The notes below the pieces were generated by a model. The model worked only from the letters and a program-made list of their open reading frames with translations. It made no database searches and was not told where the DNA came from. Below, in pieces: positions 48,401 to 57,900 of a stretch of DNA of 64,000 nucleotides (positions are counted from its first letter, which is position 1; every line of letters starts with the position of its first letter). A program made the position numbers and the translations under genes. Source of the stretch: Pomphorhynchus laevis (taxonomy: Eukaryota; Acanthocephala; Palaeacanthocephala; Echinorhynchida; Pomphorhynchidae); contig WNNJ02000601.1 of the NCBI GenBank assembly GCA_012934845.2, positions 186,001 to 250,000 on the forward strand. The letters are read 5' to 3'.

Positions 48401-51400
48401 TTAATTCACAATTTTCAATTAATTCTAGATTATGGGTACATATATGTTCATTTATTTTATCAAAACTAAGACTTTTACAATTGCATTCTGTTTCCATTAT
48501 GTTTCTAATATTATCGTTACATATTGATTTTAATTCTTTATTATAATTACAAATTTTTCGTACTAATGGTGATAGGAGTTTATACCTTATTTTAGGAATA
48601 TATTTACTTAAATCTGACCCTATTATTTCTTTACTTTTAGAATTATTTAAAAGTCCGGCTATATTTATGTTATCTATACATTTATTAATGAAGTTTATGG
48701 TTAATGTATATTTTCTATTGTTATTATTAACATTTATTGTACGATTATAGTATTTTATATTACAATAACTGTCTATTATACAACTTAGCATATCATAGTC
48801 GTTAATTAATTTTTGATTTATTGAACATATGATATCTTTAGAAAAACTTCTTATATTTACAAAAAGATCTCTTAGCTTATTATCTCTTAAAAGTTGTTTT
48901 AATATTTCTAATCATTCATTTATATACATATCTTTTTTAATATTTTTAACTCTATTTTTCCTATTCCTTTTATCACCATGACTTCTTGGTTTGCGTTTAA
49001 CTGGATTATTATAATATAGTTGTTTATTATGTATTATACTACTTCTGCCAATTCCTTGTACCACGTCATTCAATCCTAATGGATACATGGAATTAAGCGT
49101 TTTAATCCAAAAATCTTCTTTGTCTAATAGTTTTTGATTTAATATTAATATGTTTTCTTCTAGAATTGATATAAATATAAATTCTATTAAAGCAAGATGT
49201 ACAATATGCAAATTTCATCAGAGGAAACACGTCATAGCATGTATTTGGCTCTGCTGCTATGCTGACTAGAAGAATACGTGCCGAAACCTAATAACATTGC
49301 TTTTTCCTAATGACCTCTTTTCTTTATTCGAATGCATAGTATATTATTTATTAGTCGATTCATGAAAATTGACTTTTATTTTAAATTTTGACTTGATATA
49401 AATTATATCAAATCTTATGTGATAGTTATTTATTTAAGTTTTAATTATTTTATTTTTATTTTACATAATTTTAAATTTATAAATAATATAAAATACGTAG
49501 ACCCAGTTAGCAGATCTGATAATATATGACAACATTATGTTATAAATCTTTTAAATAATAATATGAATTTATCATATGACTTTATATAATATGAACTCAT
49601 CACAATTCACCATGATGAGCTCTAATATTTATTATGATGCATCGTCTGTTATTTATAAGTCAATTCATAAAAATTGACTTTTATTTTTAATTTTAACTTT
49701 ATATAAGAAATAAATTATATAAAATCTTATATAATTCTTTCTTATTTATTATTTATAATTATTTATAAAATATACGTATACTCAATCAGCTGATCTGATT
49801 GCATATACAAGGTAAGTTTGATGCAATGTTGTGCTTGTATTTCTAAACGTAAAATCCTGTAAGATATCAGCCGTATAAAGAGACAAATAAAAAAATTTAA
49901 AAGTAAAATTCCTTATAAATAGATAAGGTAATCAAATGCTGATATACATTCGTCAAATAATATATAATATATATAATATAATATATAATATAATACAAAT
50001 TTATTTAATGTGGCAAATGCGTACAAGCTGTACGCTTACAAGTCCACAAACAAAAATGAAAAAGTCAAGCGGATAAATTGTTAAAATGGGATCGGATTTG
50101 TCGTTTGAAGCACTGCAGGGAAGTTGATTGGCGTATATGAATGGGCAGATGATTCCACGATAGAGGAGCAGCCACCAGGAAGGAGCGGAGTCCAAAGGAG
50201 GTAGAGTAGTTTGGGACATGTAAAAGAAGGGAATTACAGGAACGCAAGGAACAGTAAACAGGACGAGAATTATCAAGAAAAGGAAGGTTGAGAAATGAAG
50301 GGGTATGAAAAGTTACAAGGCGGAAAGCAACGATAAGAAGACGAATTTGAAAACGACAATAAATTGTAGGCAAATCGAGAGAAGCAAGATGGTAGGATGT
50401 ATGATCAAAACGACGAAGATGGAGGAGAATTCGGACGGCTGCGTTGACGATGCGTTGTAGGGGAAGAAGAGTGGATTTAGGTGAGTTGGAAATAGACTAA
50501 GACAATAATCGAGTCTAGAAAAAAGGAGAGATGATATGAGAGTCATACAAGAAGGGAAATCGATCAATCTACGAACTTGACGGAGGTTGCAGAGTATCAA
50601 GGTAGATGAGCGTACTTTATCTCTAACGAAAGGTTTAAGTGAAAGTCGGTTGTCAAAATGGAAGCCTAGGAAAACGAGATTATCAACGATAGGAAGAATT
50701 GTAGAATTTAATGATACGGATGGAGGTTCGAAGCCGAGGCGTCGAGGTAGGATCCACATAATTTTGGATTTATCAGGATTCAGAGAAAGGCGAAGGGAAG
50801 AAAGATGATTGGAAATTGAGACAAGACAGTCCGAAGCGGAAACACTAAGATCGTGAATACGATAAACAGGTGCATGATCATAGATGAGAATGTCATCAGC
50901 ATATTGCATAACATGGAAGTTAAATTTATGAGAAATCGAAGACAAATCACCAAGAAGAAGAGAGAAAAGTATAGGGCCTCATACGGAGCCTTGTGGAACA
51001 CCGGACGGAATGGACGAAGGATGAGAGAGAAGAGTTAGAATATACGCGAAATGTACGGTTTGATAGATATGAAGAAAACCATGATACAGTGGGTAAAGAG
51101 AAGCCATAATCATGACGAAGGCGATGGAGAAGAATCGAGTGATCGACGATGTCAAAAGCAGACGATAGATCAAGAGAAACTATGACACTACATAATTTAT
51201 GATCGCGCGATATGAGTAAGTCGTTATAAACTTTAAGACATGCAATTTCGGTAGAGTAATTAGAGCGAAAAGCGGCTTGGAAGGGAGGAAATAAGTTAGA
51301 GGAATAGAGATATGTATTAACTTGCTTAAGAACGAGACGCTCAAGGAGTTCAGAGAGGGTTGGGAGAAGTGAAATAGGACGGTACGAAGATGGTAGTGAG

Positions 51401-54400
51401 GAGTCGAGAGATTGCTTTTTGATGAGAGGACGAACAGTGGCGCATTTCCAGATGGAAGGAAATGTACGGCTACGGATGGACGAGTTGAACAATGTGGTTA
51501 GGAAGGGTAAGATAAAGGAGCAGATATTTTTAAGCAAGTGAGTGGGAATTGGGTCAGAAGGAGAGGTTTTATTAGGTAATGACAGCAGAACCGAAGAAAC
51601 TTCATCAGACGAAACGGGAAGAAGGTGGAATAGTTCTGGGAGGGAAGTATTTAAAGAGAAGAGTGGGTACAAGGGGGCTACGGGTAGTAGGGAAAGTAAA
51701 TTAGATAGCTTAGTTTGTAGATAAGAAGAAAATTCATCAGGATTTATATTACAAGGGGATGATGATCGTGAAATAATTGAGTTCTAGATTTTCCAATTAG
51801 ATTTAGAGTTGGAAGATGACTCGAGTTGATTTCGCCAAAAGATAGTACGTTTAGTACGTATAAGAATAAGATGTGAACGGCGTAGAGAAAAGTAGGAATC
51901 ACGGAGATTTGGAGTGAGTGAGTTGGGAGAACGTTTAAGAAAGCGATTATACACACGAAAAGAGTGACGGAGTCGACGCTTAGAAAGACTACAGTCAGAA
52001 TCGAACCAGGGAGCATGGCGCAAGCGCTGAGAGCGTCGGAGTCGACTAGGCAAAAGTTTATTGATGATAGACATAAGTTCAGAATCAAAAAGAATGCAGA
52101 GATCATCGGGAGAGAGATAGTTAAGAGGAAGTGAAAATAGTGAAGCATTGAGTAAGGCTGTGCAGAGAATAGGATATCGAGAAGTTTCCAGGGTCGACTT
52201 GGTGTGGATAATGGTGGAGGCGGAGAAGGAGGATGGGGACGAGTAAGAGTAAGAGTGACAAGGAAATGATCGGACAAACCAGGATCAGTAATTGACAAGT
52301 AAGTATAGTCATTGAAGCAGTTAGGGATAGCAATGATGTCGAGAGCACCGCCGAGAATATGAGTTGGGCTTGTTGAAAGTAATTTATAGTTAAAATCAGA
52401 AAAAAGATTAGTTAAAGTGATAGAGTCAGAGTCAGCTGGGCGATCGAGACGAATGTTAAAGTTACCGAGTACAAAAGAAGGAGTATAAGACAATGAACAG
52501 TGAGACATTAGATCTGCAAGGTCGTTAAAGAAGATACGTGATGGGGCAACTGAACCTGGACGGTATACAATCACAAGTTCCAGAGGGAAAGGCGTTGATA
52601 ATCTGCATATGAGTAATTCGAACGAGGTGTAACGGATGTTAACGTTGATTTTACGTAAAGACATTGGGTGACGAGCAATGACAACAATACCGCCATGGTT
52701 AGACGCAGTAGATGTATGAGATGTAATTTGACGAGCTGATTCAACTAGAGAACAACCAGATCGACATGGACGACGAATAGCAAAATCGTCGGAGTCTGAG
52801 TGCCAGGATTCGGTAATGCAGAGAATATTGATAGATAATTGATCGAAGATATCGAGAAGCATATCAGCTTTATGAAGAATGGAGCGAGTATTGAATAGAC
52901 TAAGACGAAAAGTATGCTTAGGAGCGAGATCGACTAGCGAAGAAGACAAGGGGGAGAGATGGGACGCCATCGAATTTTTGGCCTTGTGTGAATAACGTGA
53001 AAATTTCGGTTGTTTTTACGTATAGATAAGGATGACTCGCCGTTTGTTTTACGTCGATGTTTTTCAATGCGAGCTAAATTGAGCTGGCAATATCAGAAGG
53101 GGAGCGGTTAGGAAAGATACGGCAAGTAGAGGAAGTGGTAAGAAGTTTAAAACGTTGGGAAAGTACCGAAGATGCATGTGAACTATGTCGGAAAACGATT
53201 TTTAAGAGTGGAGGACTGAGATGACTGGATTTAGTGGATTTGTTTAAACGAATAAAGGATACAGGAGCGATATTATTGAAGAGTGATGGGTTATCATCAG
53301 GTAGAATGGTTGCTAGGATAGACCTGAAAGCAGATACATCATCATCGAGGCGAGATTGTGGAGAAGCAGATCCGGAAAGCTTAAGGTTTGATATGATTAT
53401 ACAGCGATCGCGCGAAGGAAAACGATTTCGTGGAAGTGGTGGACGGACAGAGCTGGTAGGAGTCGAGGTAGATGAGCAGATAGAAGTGGAAATGACAGGG
53501 GTGCTTGATAAAGAATTAATATTGGTTGGAGCAAGTGTGACAGGAGCGGGGTGTTGAATCGGTTGATCAGAGATGTGATTGGATATGATTTTAAATGAAG
53601 GATGTAAATTATTTGGAAGTGTTACGTGGGAGGTAGAGTAAGGAGAATTAAAATAGGTTGGGGCATGAGTGACAGGAATGGAGTGTTGAATCAGTTGATC
53701 GGAAATGTTACTGGAAATGATTTTGATGGAAGGGTGTAAATTATTGAGAGGTGATACAGGAGAGGTCGAGTAAGGAGTACGTGAGGAGAATAAAGAAGTT
53801 TGAGATTTATTTAGATTGGGGAGGAATAGGAAAGAGGAGGTACGAGATGAAAAGCTTTACCGTTAGCATTGTTAGAATGAGAAAGATTGATGGAAGTTTG
53901 GTACGTAGTTGAACGAGGAGTGTGTGAGAGAGTAGGTTCAATAATGGGATTATATGATGCTAAGTCAGATGTTGATGCGAGGGAAATATCTAAAACAGCA
54001 TTGGTCTGAGTGGTCGTGTGTGATACAGGAGTAGATGAGCAGGATAACTGTAGTAGTCGTACTGATGTACAAAAACCGCAAGTGAAATGTTTACGTTTAT
54101 ACACCGAGTGGTCGGATATTTTAACACGAACAAGTGTCCATACATCGCAATCTTTGGAATCGCATCCAACTTCAAAGCTGGTATAACCATCATTGCATTC
54201 CGATGTGGAAGATTCTTGATCAGGAACAGGGATCTGAGATCGCGCTTTTTTAGGCATGACCTTTTGTCGATAGATTGAGCTCAATCCGCGAGCGTAGCGA
54301 GCGGAACTAACACGAATAATCTGGAACTGACAGGAATAATCTGGAACTGACAGGAATAATCTGGAACTGACAGGAATAATCTGGAACTGACAGGAATAAT

Positions 54401-57061
54401 CTGGAACTGACAGGAATAATTGTAATTTGCTAGAACAGCAATAAATTTTCTTTCCAAAAAAGAAAATTTAACTTTAAATTCCTTAACATCATCAAATCCT
54501 TAACATCATCAAACACTTGTAAAGCAATTGTACCCAACAGCTGAAACACAATTACTCAACGAATGTAATGGATGACAGGTTATGAAATGTATGATAAATG
54601 TCAATTAATGAAATCATCAATCAATAACGTTAAAATTATTCAAGAATAAACTTTTTTTAGGTAAAGAATCCACTTAATTAATTGCCTTATCGACGTGATA
54701 GTTCCTAGTATGAATATAGTCGCAGATCAAAATCGGCTTTAAATCACACCTTGTCTTCATATACACGACACAAATGAAACATCACGATCGGAATCTGATA
54801 TTGTTGAAAGCAATATGCTTTCAACGACATGGCTCTGTTGAATGCAAATTTGAGCTTATAAGAAAATTCATTTTTGACAGATTTGTAAAATGCCAAATTT
54901 ATATTAGAAAATAATGGTGTTTATCGATTTAGCATTTAGTACTGTTCGTCTATAGAAAATTGTCGTCCGAAAATATGATATTGTTTCAAACAATTTGACA
55001 AAGTTAATGTATCATTTAGGTAGATATCTTATTATCTCTATGTTTGTATCATATAAAAATATTTTTGTGTTATTCACTTTTAAATACTCTTAGTTGTGAA
55101 GCATAGAAACGTACCTTAGGAACAGGTCGAAAGAAGATCATACCGAATGATTGTTCATCATCAGGTATTGACAGACGGATTAGATACGCCGTAGAGGACA
55201 TGTCCGAAAATATCAAAGGAGCCTTTAAATTGTGTTTAAAAATATTAAAATGTTAGCTCAGCAGCTTTTATTTACAAGAGATATATATTCATTCATCAGT
55301 TTATACGTATCGTCATCTGCAATAGTGCTAAGAGTATTTTGGTTGCGAAGCTCAATAATCTTAGGTATAAGATATTCGTTCAATTCGGCTAAATAAAGAT
55401 ATATTCAATATAAAATTAGTGTTACGAATTTAATTACCCTTTTCATGTAGAATACGAACAGCATTCACAAACGCAGAACATTTAGCAGATTTCTTTGATT
55501 TCGCTATATCACCCTTAAATTAGAAAGATAAAACGTATGATTTCATTACAAATATTTGCATCTTTGAATGGGTTCTATAGAACTATTTATAAAGTTGCGT
55601 CGATGATACGAGCAGAAACTAATTGTAAAATAATATTATGTTGTATTGGATCAATGATCAAAAATCGTGATATTGAAGAAAATATTACGAAATAAATATA
55701 AATAAATATGTGTTATATTCTTCCCCACATAGCAGTAGCTGTTACTCTTTCACAAATAGAAACAGAAAATAGATAGACTAAAGTCGCGAAGACATTATTG
55801 TCAGGCTCATAGTATAAACAAGTGTCATATTCATCTAAAAATGACAGACATCTGAACATTTATACATGCGCTTTCTAGTCAGTCCAATATGAAATTAAAT
55901 TCGTAAATGTTGTATTGAGAAATAAGATCGTAATGTCTTCTAATAATATCATTTTCTAGATGTCTAACTAGAATAATCAAAACGGAATGACTAAACGGAA
56001 TCAATTAAAGCGGCTTTAAGCATATTTAGAACTAATCATAATCTATTAAAAACGCTATAATCTAAATAAAGACTAATCGGAATCTATTAAAAACGTTATA
56101 ATCAGAATAAATACTAATCGAAATCTATTAGATATGAATCTTTATAATTTTTATTGTCAGATTGATACAAGCCGGCAGGACAACGCAATGTCGGAAGGAA
56201 TTTCCTCTAGCTGGTCGTTCAATTTAAATAACTACAAAATATATGTTTCGTTAGAAAAAGGTTTCATTAGAAATAGGTTTCAAAAGGTTTTACTAGTATA
56301 AATGAATTTGAGAAAAAGTAAATTAAATTACCTTAACTAAAATAAAAAAATATTAAATTGCTTTAAAATTAGCGATTAAAATTTAAAATTGAAATTTTAG
56401 GTAAAATTTAAACAATTGAAAATGAGGGAAATAAAAACGAGAAACAATTAAAAATGGACACTATGGAAATTAAATAAAACAATAAAAGTTTTAATGTTTG
56501 AATATCAAACAAAATGGAAGATACATTTATACTTTAATTATCAATTAAAAACCATATATGTCGTTTTTAAGGAAATTTTAGAGTTAGACAAACCATTAAT
56601 GCATTTGTAATATTGTATTAATTCCAGTGTATTATTTTGGACAAAGACCACCGTCCATTAGAAAAGCTTTAAAAACAAGATTGAACCTGTATGTATCGTT
56701 TGAATACATTTTACATGACGTACACTAGAAAGACGAAGTAAGTACGACTAATTCAAACAATGTGAATTCTTCTACATTAATCATCCAACAGTATTATTAT
56801 GGTTATTTTAATAAATATTTCGCATGTTAAGTACATTCGAAAATAAGAAACAGTACCTTTGACTTCAACATACTTCTATTAATTATAAGATAAATGCATT
56901 ACAAATAAATACAAACGGCTGATAGGCTTACAATTATCCAATGTTTGAGTCCGCAATTGCGAGGAAGTAGCAAAAAACATTGATATCCTTCAGAATCACG
57001 CTCCTCGATTATGGCATGTGGCCTACCTGATGTATTTCCACGAGAGAGAACGCTGCAGTAT
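34700..57061 (-). CDS. Dicer: Dicer-like ribonuclease III gene, from DUF283 to dsRBD (helicase not in place)
   Basis: At least eleven exons can be chained by matching splice phases: 57061-56932, 55512-55438, 55388-55276, 55222-55115, 43234-42511, 41024-40499, 39478-39301, 39256-39177, 35406-35246, 35185-35032, 34983-34911 and 34850-34700, plus linker exon(s) near 41.5-41.7 kb. The domain order is DUF283 (dsRBD-like), platform, PAZ, RNase IIIa, RNase IIIb, dsRBD. Dicer cuts long dsRNA or pre-miRNA into ~21-23-nt duplexes in the cytoplasm. All RNase III acidic residues visible are kept, so the gene is probably alive. The helicase should lie upstream of 57061 but the rest of the window shows only PLE pieces and satellite. 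Whether it is Dicer-1 or Dicer-2 type is not decided. Confidence 0.88.
36330..38520 (+). mobile_element. RTE-type LINE remnant in a Dicer intron
   Basis: Antisense to Dicer. The 36.3-36.6 kb leader has two hairpins (ctcgtagc/gctacgag near 36378; cttactggcatc/gatgccagtaag at 36592-36634). Endonuclease relics: GDFNGYVGQ near 36650, RRSRHLSIVKS-like near 36855. RT relics: CSNYRPIKPLSHTKKIYKHV near 37480, TNQVGFVKG, FLDQANAFD near 37685, VSVHQGCALSPLLLLLVM near 37850. C-terminal relics: KYLGSTIS near 38150, VLYRAECWPITKAGEKQL (38310) and DHARNNNNIRLRYDVTPIA. The set matches nematode/arthropod RTE elements. Many frame changes and stops; YADD is lost. Old. Confidence 0.82.
38521..39176. other. Remainder of the 3.8-kb Dicer intron
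   Basis: AT-rich, nothing recognised. Confidence 0.5.
40081..40380 (+). repeat. Satellite-like unit with inverted ctcagttagctgat ends, in a Dicer intron
   Basis: Resembles the 190-bp satellite monomer (atttattttattatttaattatt ... gactcagttagctgat, listed in parts) preceded by the cctctaattcttattctgat sequence that also follows PLE ends. ctcagttagctgat at 40320 is mirrored by atcagctaactgag at 40364, a 14-bp inverted repeat around a 30-nt spacer. Confidence 0.65.
40499..41024 (-). CDS. Dicer: Dicer exon: RNase IIIa domain
   Basis: Encodes SIPFCRFNLINTTYSLSIEN then RYTLLTLLNRATTLSSSCNE, the signature NLERLEILGDSFLKFALTIY, ELRKQHISNSYLFQQATLTG and the second catalytic segment KRLADCVESIIGAFLVSEGY. 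The acidic residues E/D of the first and D/E of the second segment are present. The end FFNIPTSINK meets a strong donor AAAG/GTAAAG at 40498. A 14-nt micro-exon (ACAATGACGAAGAG, near 41085-41098) between a good acceptor and a GTATAA donor is possible upstream but unproven. The start at 41024 is inferred from an AG acceptor. Confidence 0.88.
41530..41665 (-). CDS. Dicer: Probable Dicer linker exon (Ser/Asp-rich), one of three cassette copies
   Basis: The minus strand encodes GKELALNSHSDDDTASSSVF and RRYSASGLYDYKSSSGIVSI in one frame between PAZ and RNase IIIa, where Dicers have a long, poorly conserved Ser/Asp-rich linker. A CTAAC..AG acceptor-like sequence precedes it. The same cassette occurs twice more on the plus strand at 41682-41787 and 41889-42010. 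I could not prove the phase link to the PAZ exon, so exon status is inferred. Confidence 0.45.
41563..41787. repeat. Inverted repeat with 106-bp arms and 13-nt loop inside Dicer
   Basis: Left arm 41563-41668 and right arm 41682-41787 are reverse complements with about 18 mismatches in 106 (about 83%), separated by 13 nt (tcctgctctgcat). Each arm is a copy of the linker-exon cassette. Transcribed, this would fold into a long hairpin. Confidence 0.85.
41889..42010 (+). repeat. Third copy of the Dicer linker cassette
   Basis: Matches 41663-41787 directly, including the loop sequence (gttagtcctgctctgcatcca, split: gttagtcc/tgctctgcatcca). It is fully open in the cassette frame: MALKSHSDDETASSSVLRRS then SAFGLYDYK. 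It lies on the plus strand, antisense to Dicer. Confidence 0.8.
42511..43234 (-). CDS. Dicer: Dicer exon: platform and PAZ domain
   Basis: The acceptor AAAAG/AAGATTC precedes KIQLKMNNNKTHFKVLV, which joins in phase to the upstream exon ending FFRPVPK. Then come the platform (LLFEYHVAVYQKRNF, RWFICPLDCNGTKYILLSVD, GQIDFNIMRKSVDKTL) and PAZ (PGSLVKRSYGNSSDIYRVIN, FKEYYLKCYDIMLPDDSKFV, NFLIPESKLVKT, EYFPVHLLNLTANYLIGDV). The end, ATSYSLSRYLACLQLLDKI, matches the PSxLYR helix that follows PAZ. A stretch DVNFLYYCLLFLG reads like a retained 34-nt intron, but removing it would break the frame. The donor at 42510 is GTAATA. Confidence 0.85.
43235..43890. other. Start of the 11.9-kb Dicer intron
   Basis: AT-rich with TATATGATAT-type microsatellite near 43430-43530; no coding sequence seen. 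Confidence 0.5.
43895..44700. repeat. Direct repeat pair (43895-43980, 44626-44700) around a LINE-tail relic
   Basis: Both arms contain ttaacagttaaggta, ttttgcacatc and tatttttaa.tattagaca/tacaag. Between them lie a solo A/B-type LINE 3' tail (atttgccacgtaaaaataaa, 44033-44060) and a less AT-rich block (44325-44625) with hairpin ggagatattgatatctcc. The block is of unknown nature. The direct repeats could be a target duplication of a composite insertion or two copies of one small repeat. Confidence 0.45.
45060..45440 (+). mobile_element. LINE reverse-transcriptase C-terminal fragment (distinct family)
   Basis: In three frames: VEEFKYLGFLLSNYGKNNRE, SLRRLVVVKR, LQAKFSIYRCLLTYP, YGYELWVMTERT, RSRVQTTEMRFIRGVHAFNL. 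From memory this closely resembles a family very common in fish genomes (YGHELWVMTERT ... EMSFLRRVAG). It does not match the other LINEs in the window. Preceded by an AT microsatellite (44930-45055). Broken. Confidence 0.6.
45455..46150. repeat. Tail-to-tail PLE ends forming a long inverted repeat
   Basis: 45455-45720 is a PLE 3' end on plus (caatcaacacaataatat-like, atggatggataataaa, terminal block to gatgacctctaatcc). 46010-46330 is the same on minus. Between them two satellite-like stretches mirror each other around about 45850-45900. The arms are about 350 bp and well conserved. Confidence 0.65.
46190..49211 (-). mobile_element. Permuted Penelope-like element (N-terminal GIY-YIG type, Naiad-like)
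   Basis: On the minus strand the order is as follows. 49211-48912 holds the end of a GIY-YIG endonuclease (LLDKEDFWIKTLNSMYPLGL, NDVVQGIGRSS) and a basic linker (KRKPRSHGDKRNRKNRVKN). 48791-48330 holds the RT N-terminal region with METECNCKSLSFDKINEH and CELRKLLSKG. 47844-47497 repeats part of this and continues. 47409-47050 holds the fingers (IPILYWNPKLHKNPIKPRLI). Near 46760 is motif B (PMGDNSSPSIADLFLS). 46652-46290 holds the palm YIDDICVF and the C-terminus. An endonuclease ahead of the RT is the permuted PLE layout described as Naiad/Chlamys. It is made of two overlapping partial copies and has several breaks. Confidence 0.78.
47729..48645 (-). repeat. Direct duplication within the permuted PLE
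   Basis: 47729-47992 and 48380-48645 are near identical (RT N-terminal coding). The intervening ~390 bp has non-PLE sequence and an inverted pair (caactctgcaaaagagat / ctcttgcagagtta near 48000 and 48070). This is a junction of tandem partial copies. Confidence 0.75.
49205..49995 (+). repeat. PLE terminal block followed by decayed satellite-like units
   Basis: 49205-49345 carries the terminal block (tttcatcagaggaaac ... cctaatgacctctttt) in plus orientation, opposite to the neighbouring PLE. Two degenerate relatives of the 190-bp monomer follow: 49360-49520, ending gtagacccagttagcagatctgat, and 49625-49800, ending atactcaatcagctgatctgat (both split here). Then an ATA/TATA microsatellite at 49955-49995 abuts LINE B. 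Confidence 0.6.
50065..52970 (-). pseudogene. LINE B copy 2 ORF2
   Basis: Endonuclease: LSLFNTRSILHKADML, CITESWHSDSDD, NHGGIVVIARHP, VYRPGSVAPS, VLGNFNIRLDRP, LGGALDIIAIPN, GLSDHFLVTLTLT. GNFN replaces the usual GDFN, which would remove a catalytic aspartate. RT: TVRPLIKKQSLDSS, SYRPISLLPTLSELLERLVL, LDLSSAFDIVDHSI, GVPQGSV then a stop, MQYADDILIYDH, FLGFHFDNRLSLKPFVRDK. C-terminus: FLVAAPLSWNHLPIHIRQST ... HFNNLSA-stop. Frame changes near 52165, 51760, 50985 and 50480. Confidence 0.86.
52934..54284 (-). pseudogene. LINE B copy 2 ORF1
   Basis: The N-terminus has a zinc-finger-like set GCDSKDCDVWTLVRVKISD ... HFTCGFC (C-x4-C then C-x2-C). A Ser/Thr/Pro region follows with three repeats of the NNLHPSIKIIS type. 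The C-terminal domain is RDRCIIISNLKLSGSASPQ, NIAPVSFIRLNKSTK, LLKIVFRHSSHASSVLSQRF, RIFPNRSPSDIA. It ends RPKIRWRPISPPCLLR-stop, overlapping ORF2 by 37 nt. A frame change near 53815 and a stop near 53080 break it. Confidence 0.75.
54305..54424 (-). repeat. 20-bp tandem repeat in the 5' leader of LINE B
   Basis: Five full copies of ctggaactgacaggaataat (54321-54420) plus partial copies at both ends, just upstream of ORF1. Almost no variation, so recently formed or homogenised. Confidence 0.9.
54426..55114. other. Dicer intron, 5' end
   Basis: AT-rich. One hairpin, gttgaaagc/gctttcaac around aatat (54802-54824). No coding sequence. Confidence 0.5.
55115..57061 (-). CDS. Dicer: Dicer exons: DUF283 and linker to platform
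   Basis: Exon 57061-56932 encodes YCSVLSRGNTSGRPHAII ... GYQCFLLLPRNCGLKHWII, the start of DUF283. Exon 55512-55438 encodes GDIAKSKKSAKCSAFVNAVR then ILHEKG, corresponding to the conserved SSKKLAKxxAALKACxLLHE region. Exon 55388-55276 encodes AELNEYLIPKIIELRNQ and on to YISL. Exon 55222-55115 encodes APLIFSDMSSTAYLIRLSIP and DDEQSFGMIFFRPVPK, the strand-rich piece leading to the platform. Donors (GTAAGC, GTAATT, GTAAAT, GTACGT) and acceptors fit and every phase matches. The next exon in frame is 12 kb away. Confidence 0.82.
55513..56931. other. Dicer intron with a short tandem repeat at 56031-56140
   Basis: A roughly 54-bp unit (actaatc.gaatctattaaaaacgttataatc...aataaa) is repeated about twice. 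The rest is AT-rich without coding pattern. Confidence 0.5.
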
Positions 57062-57479
57062 CTATACAAGTAAATGCAAAACATACAAAGGCATATTTTA
57101 ACAGAAAAACATTAAAATAACATAATTTGACCAAATCTGTTCATATTTTTTGTCGTGGATAATCAATAATATAGTTTGAATAAAAAATAAAATCTTATTT
57201 ATAGTTAATATAAATATAGTCATTATATTGATAAGACGAAAAGACATTATTATTTATTTCACACTTTAGATCCAATGAAAATATTAAAAGTAATATTAAA
57301 AGACTATTAAAAGTAATACAAAAAATAGTCAATAGTACACATTAGTCGCTATTTAATAAATTTGACTTATTCGCCCACTTTGCCTTATATCGAGAGCCTT
57401 TCATCATACCAAACGATTTTCTTCCAATATCAAAACAAAGAGTAGTAATGAGAGTATATATGTACAGATTCTATATATA
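57062..57479. other. Sequence upstream of the first Dicer exon found
   Basis: An AG acceptor at 57062-57063 shows that more exons are expected upstream, but no helicase coding sequence is seen. The minus strand at 57440-57365 is briefly open (SFGMMKGSRYKAKWANK) without a recognisable match. Confidence 0.4.
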
Positions 57480-57900
57480 AATGAAACAGCTAATGCCCTA
57501 TTCAAACAGAAATGTATTCAAAATTCGAAGGAAGAAAAAAGACTATTCTCGTTTACTCGAGCACAACCAAAATTAGCAAATTTATTTAAGATTAAGCCCA
57601 AAAAGAATAAGCGAGGAAAGATCTATGTATTCAAATGTGAAACTTGCTCACTACATTATGTTGGACAATGTGAATGGCATTGGATATAAGAGCAAAATAA
57701 CATAAAACAACGACTAAGAATGCTCTATTAACCAAATCCAAATTAAACTGCAGTATCACAACATGTGATAAAATACAGTCATATTATGGATGTATCCTCC
57801 GTAATAACTTTAAAAGTTGAGGTAAATACATGTAAAACGAAAATAGTAGAAGCGATTTTCATTAGTCTCAATGAGAATAGGATCATTGAATAATCCTTGA
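57480..57900 (+). mobile_element. PLE GIY-YIG endonuclease fragment
   Basis: RGKIYVFKCETCSLHYVGQC (57610-57670) is a GIY-YIG core of the kind at the C-terminus of canonical PLEs. The downstream sequence (LLTKSKLNCSITTCDK) fits the following region. Stops and frame changes throughout. A solo fragment; the RT is not adjacent. Confidence 0.65.

Larger units (their letters stand above)
49996..54425 (-). mobile_element. Full-length LINE, family B, copy 2
   Basis: Lies in the large Dicer intron, in the same strand sense as Dicer. The tail (hairpin GCGTAC/GTACGC near 50020-50040), ORF2 (52970-50065), ORF1 (54284-52934) and a 5' tandem repeat (54305-54424) are all present. It shares layout, 3' tail and many protein motifs with family A but differs widely in nucleotide sequence. 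ORF2 has four or so frame breaks. Dead. Confidence 0.88.

Noticed and set aside
54305-54424. CRISPR-like array of 20-bp repeats
   Set aside because: Direct tandem units without spacers, in a eukaryotic LINE leader.
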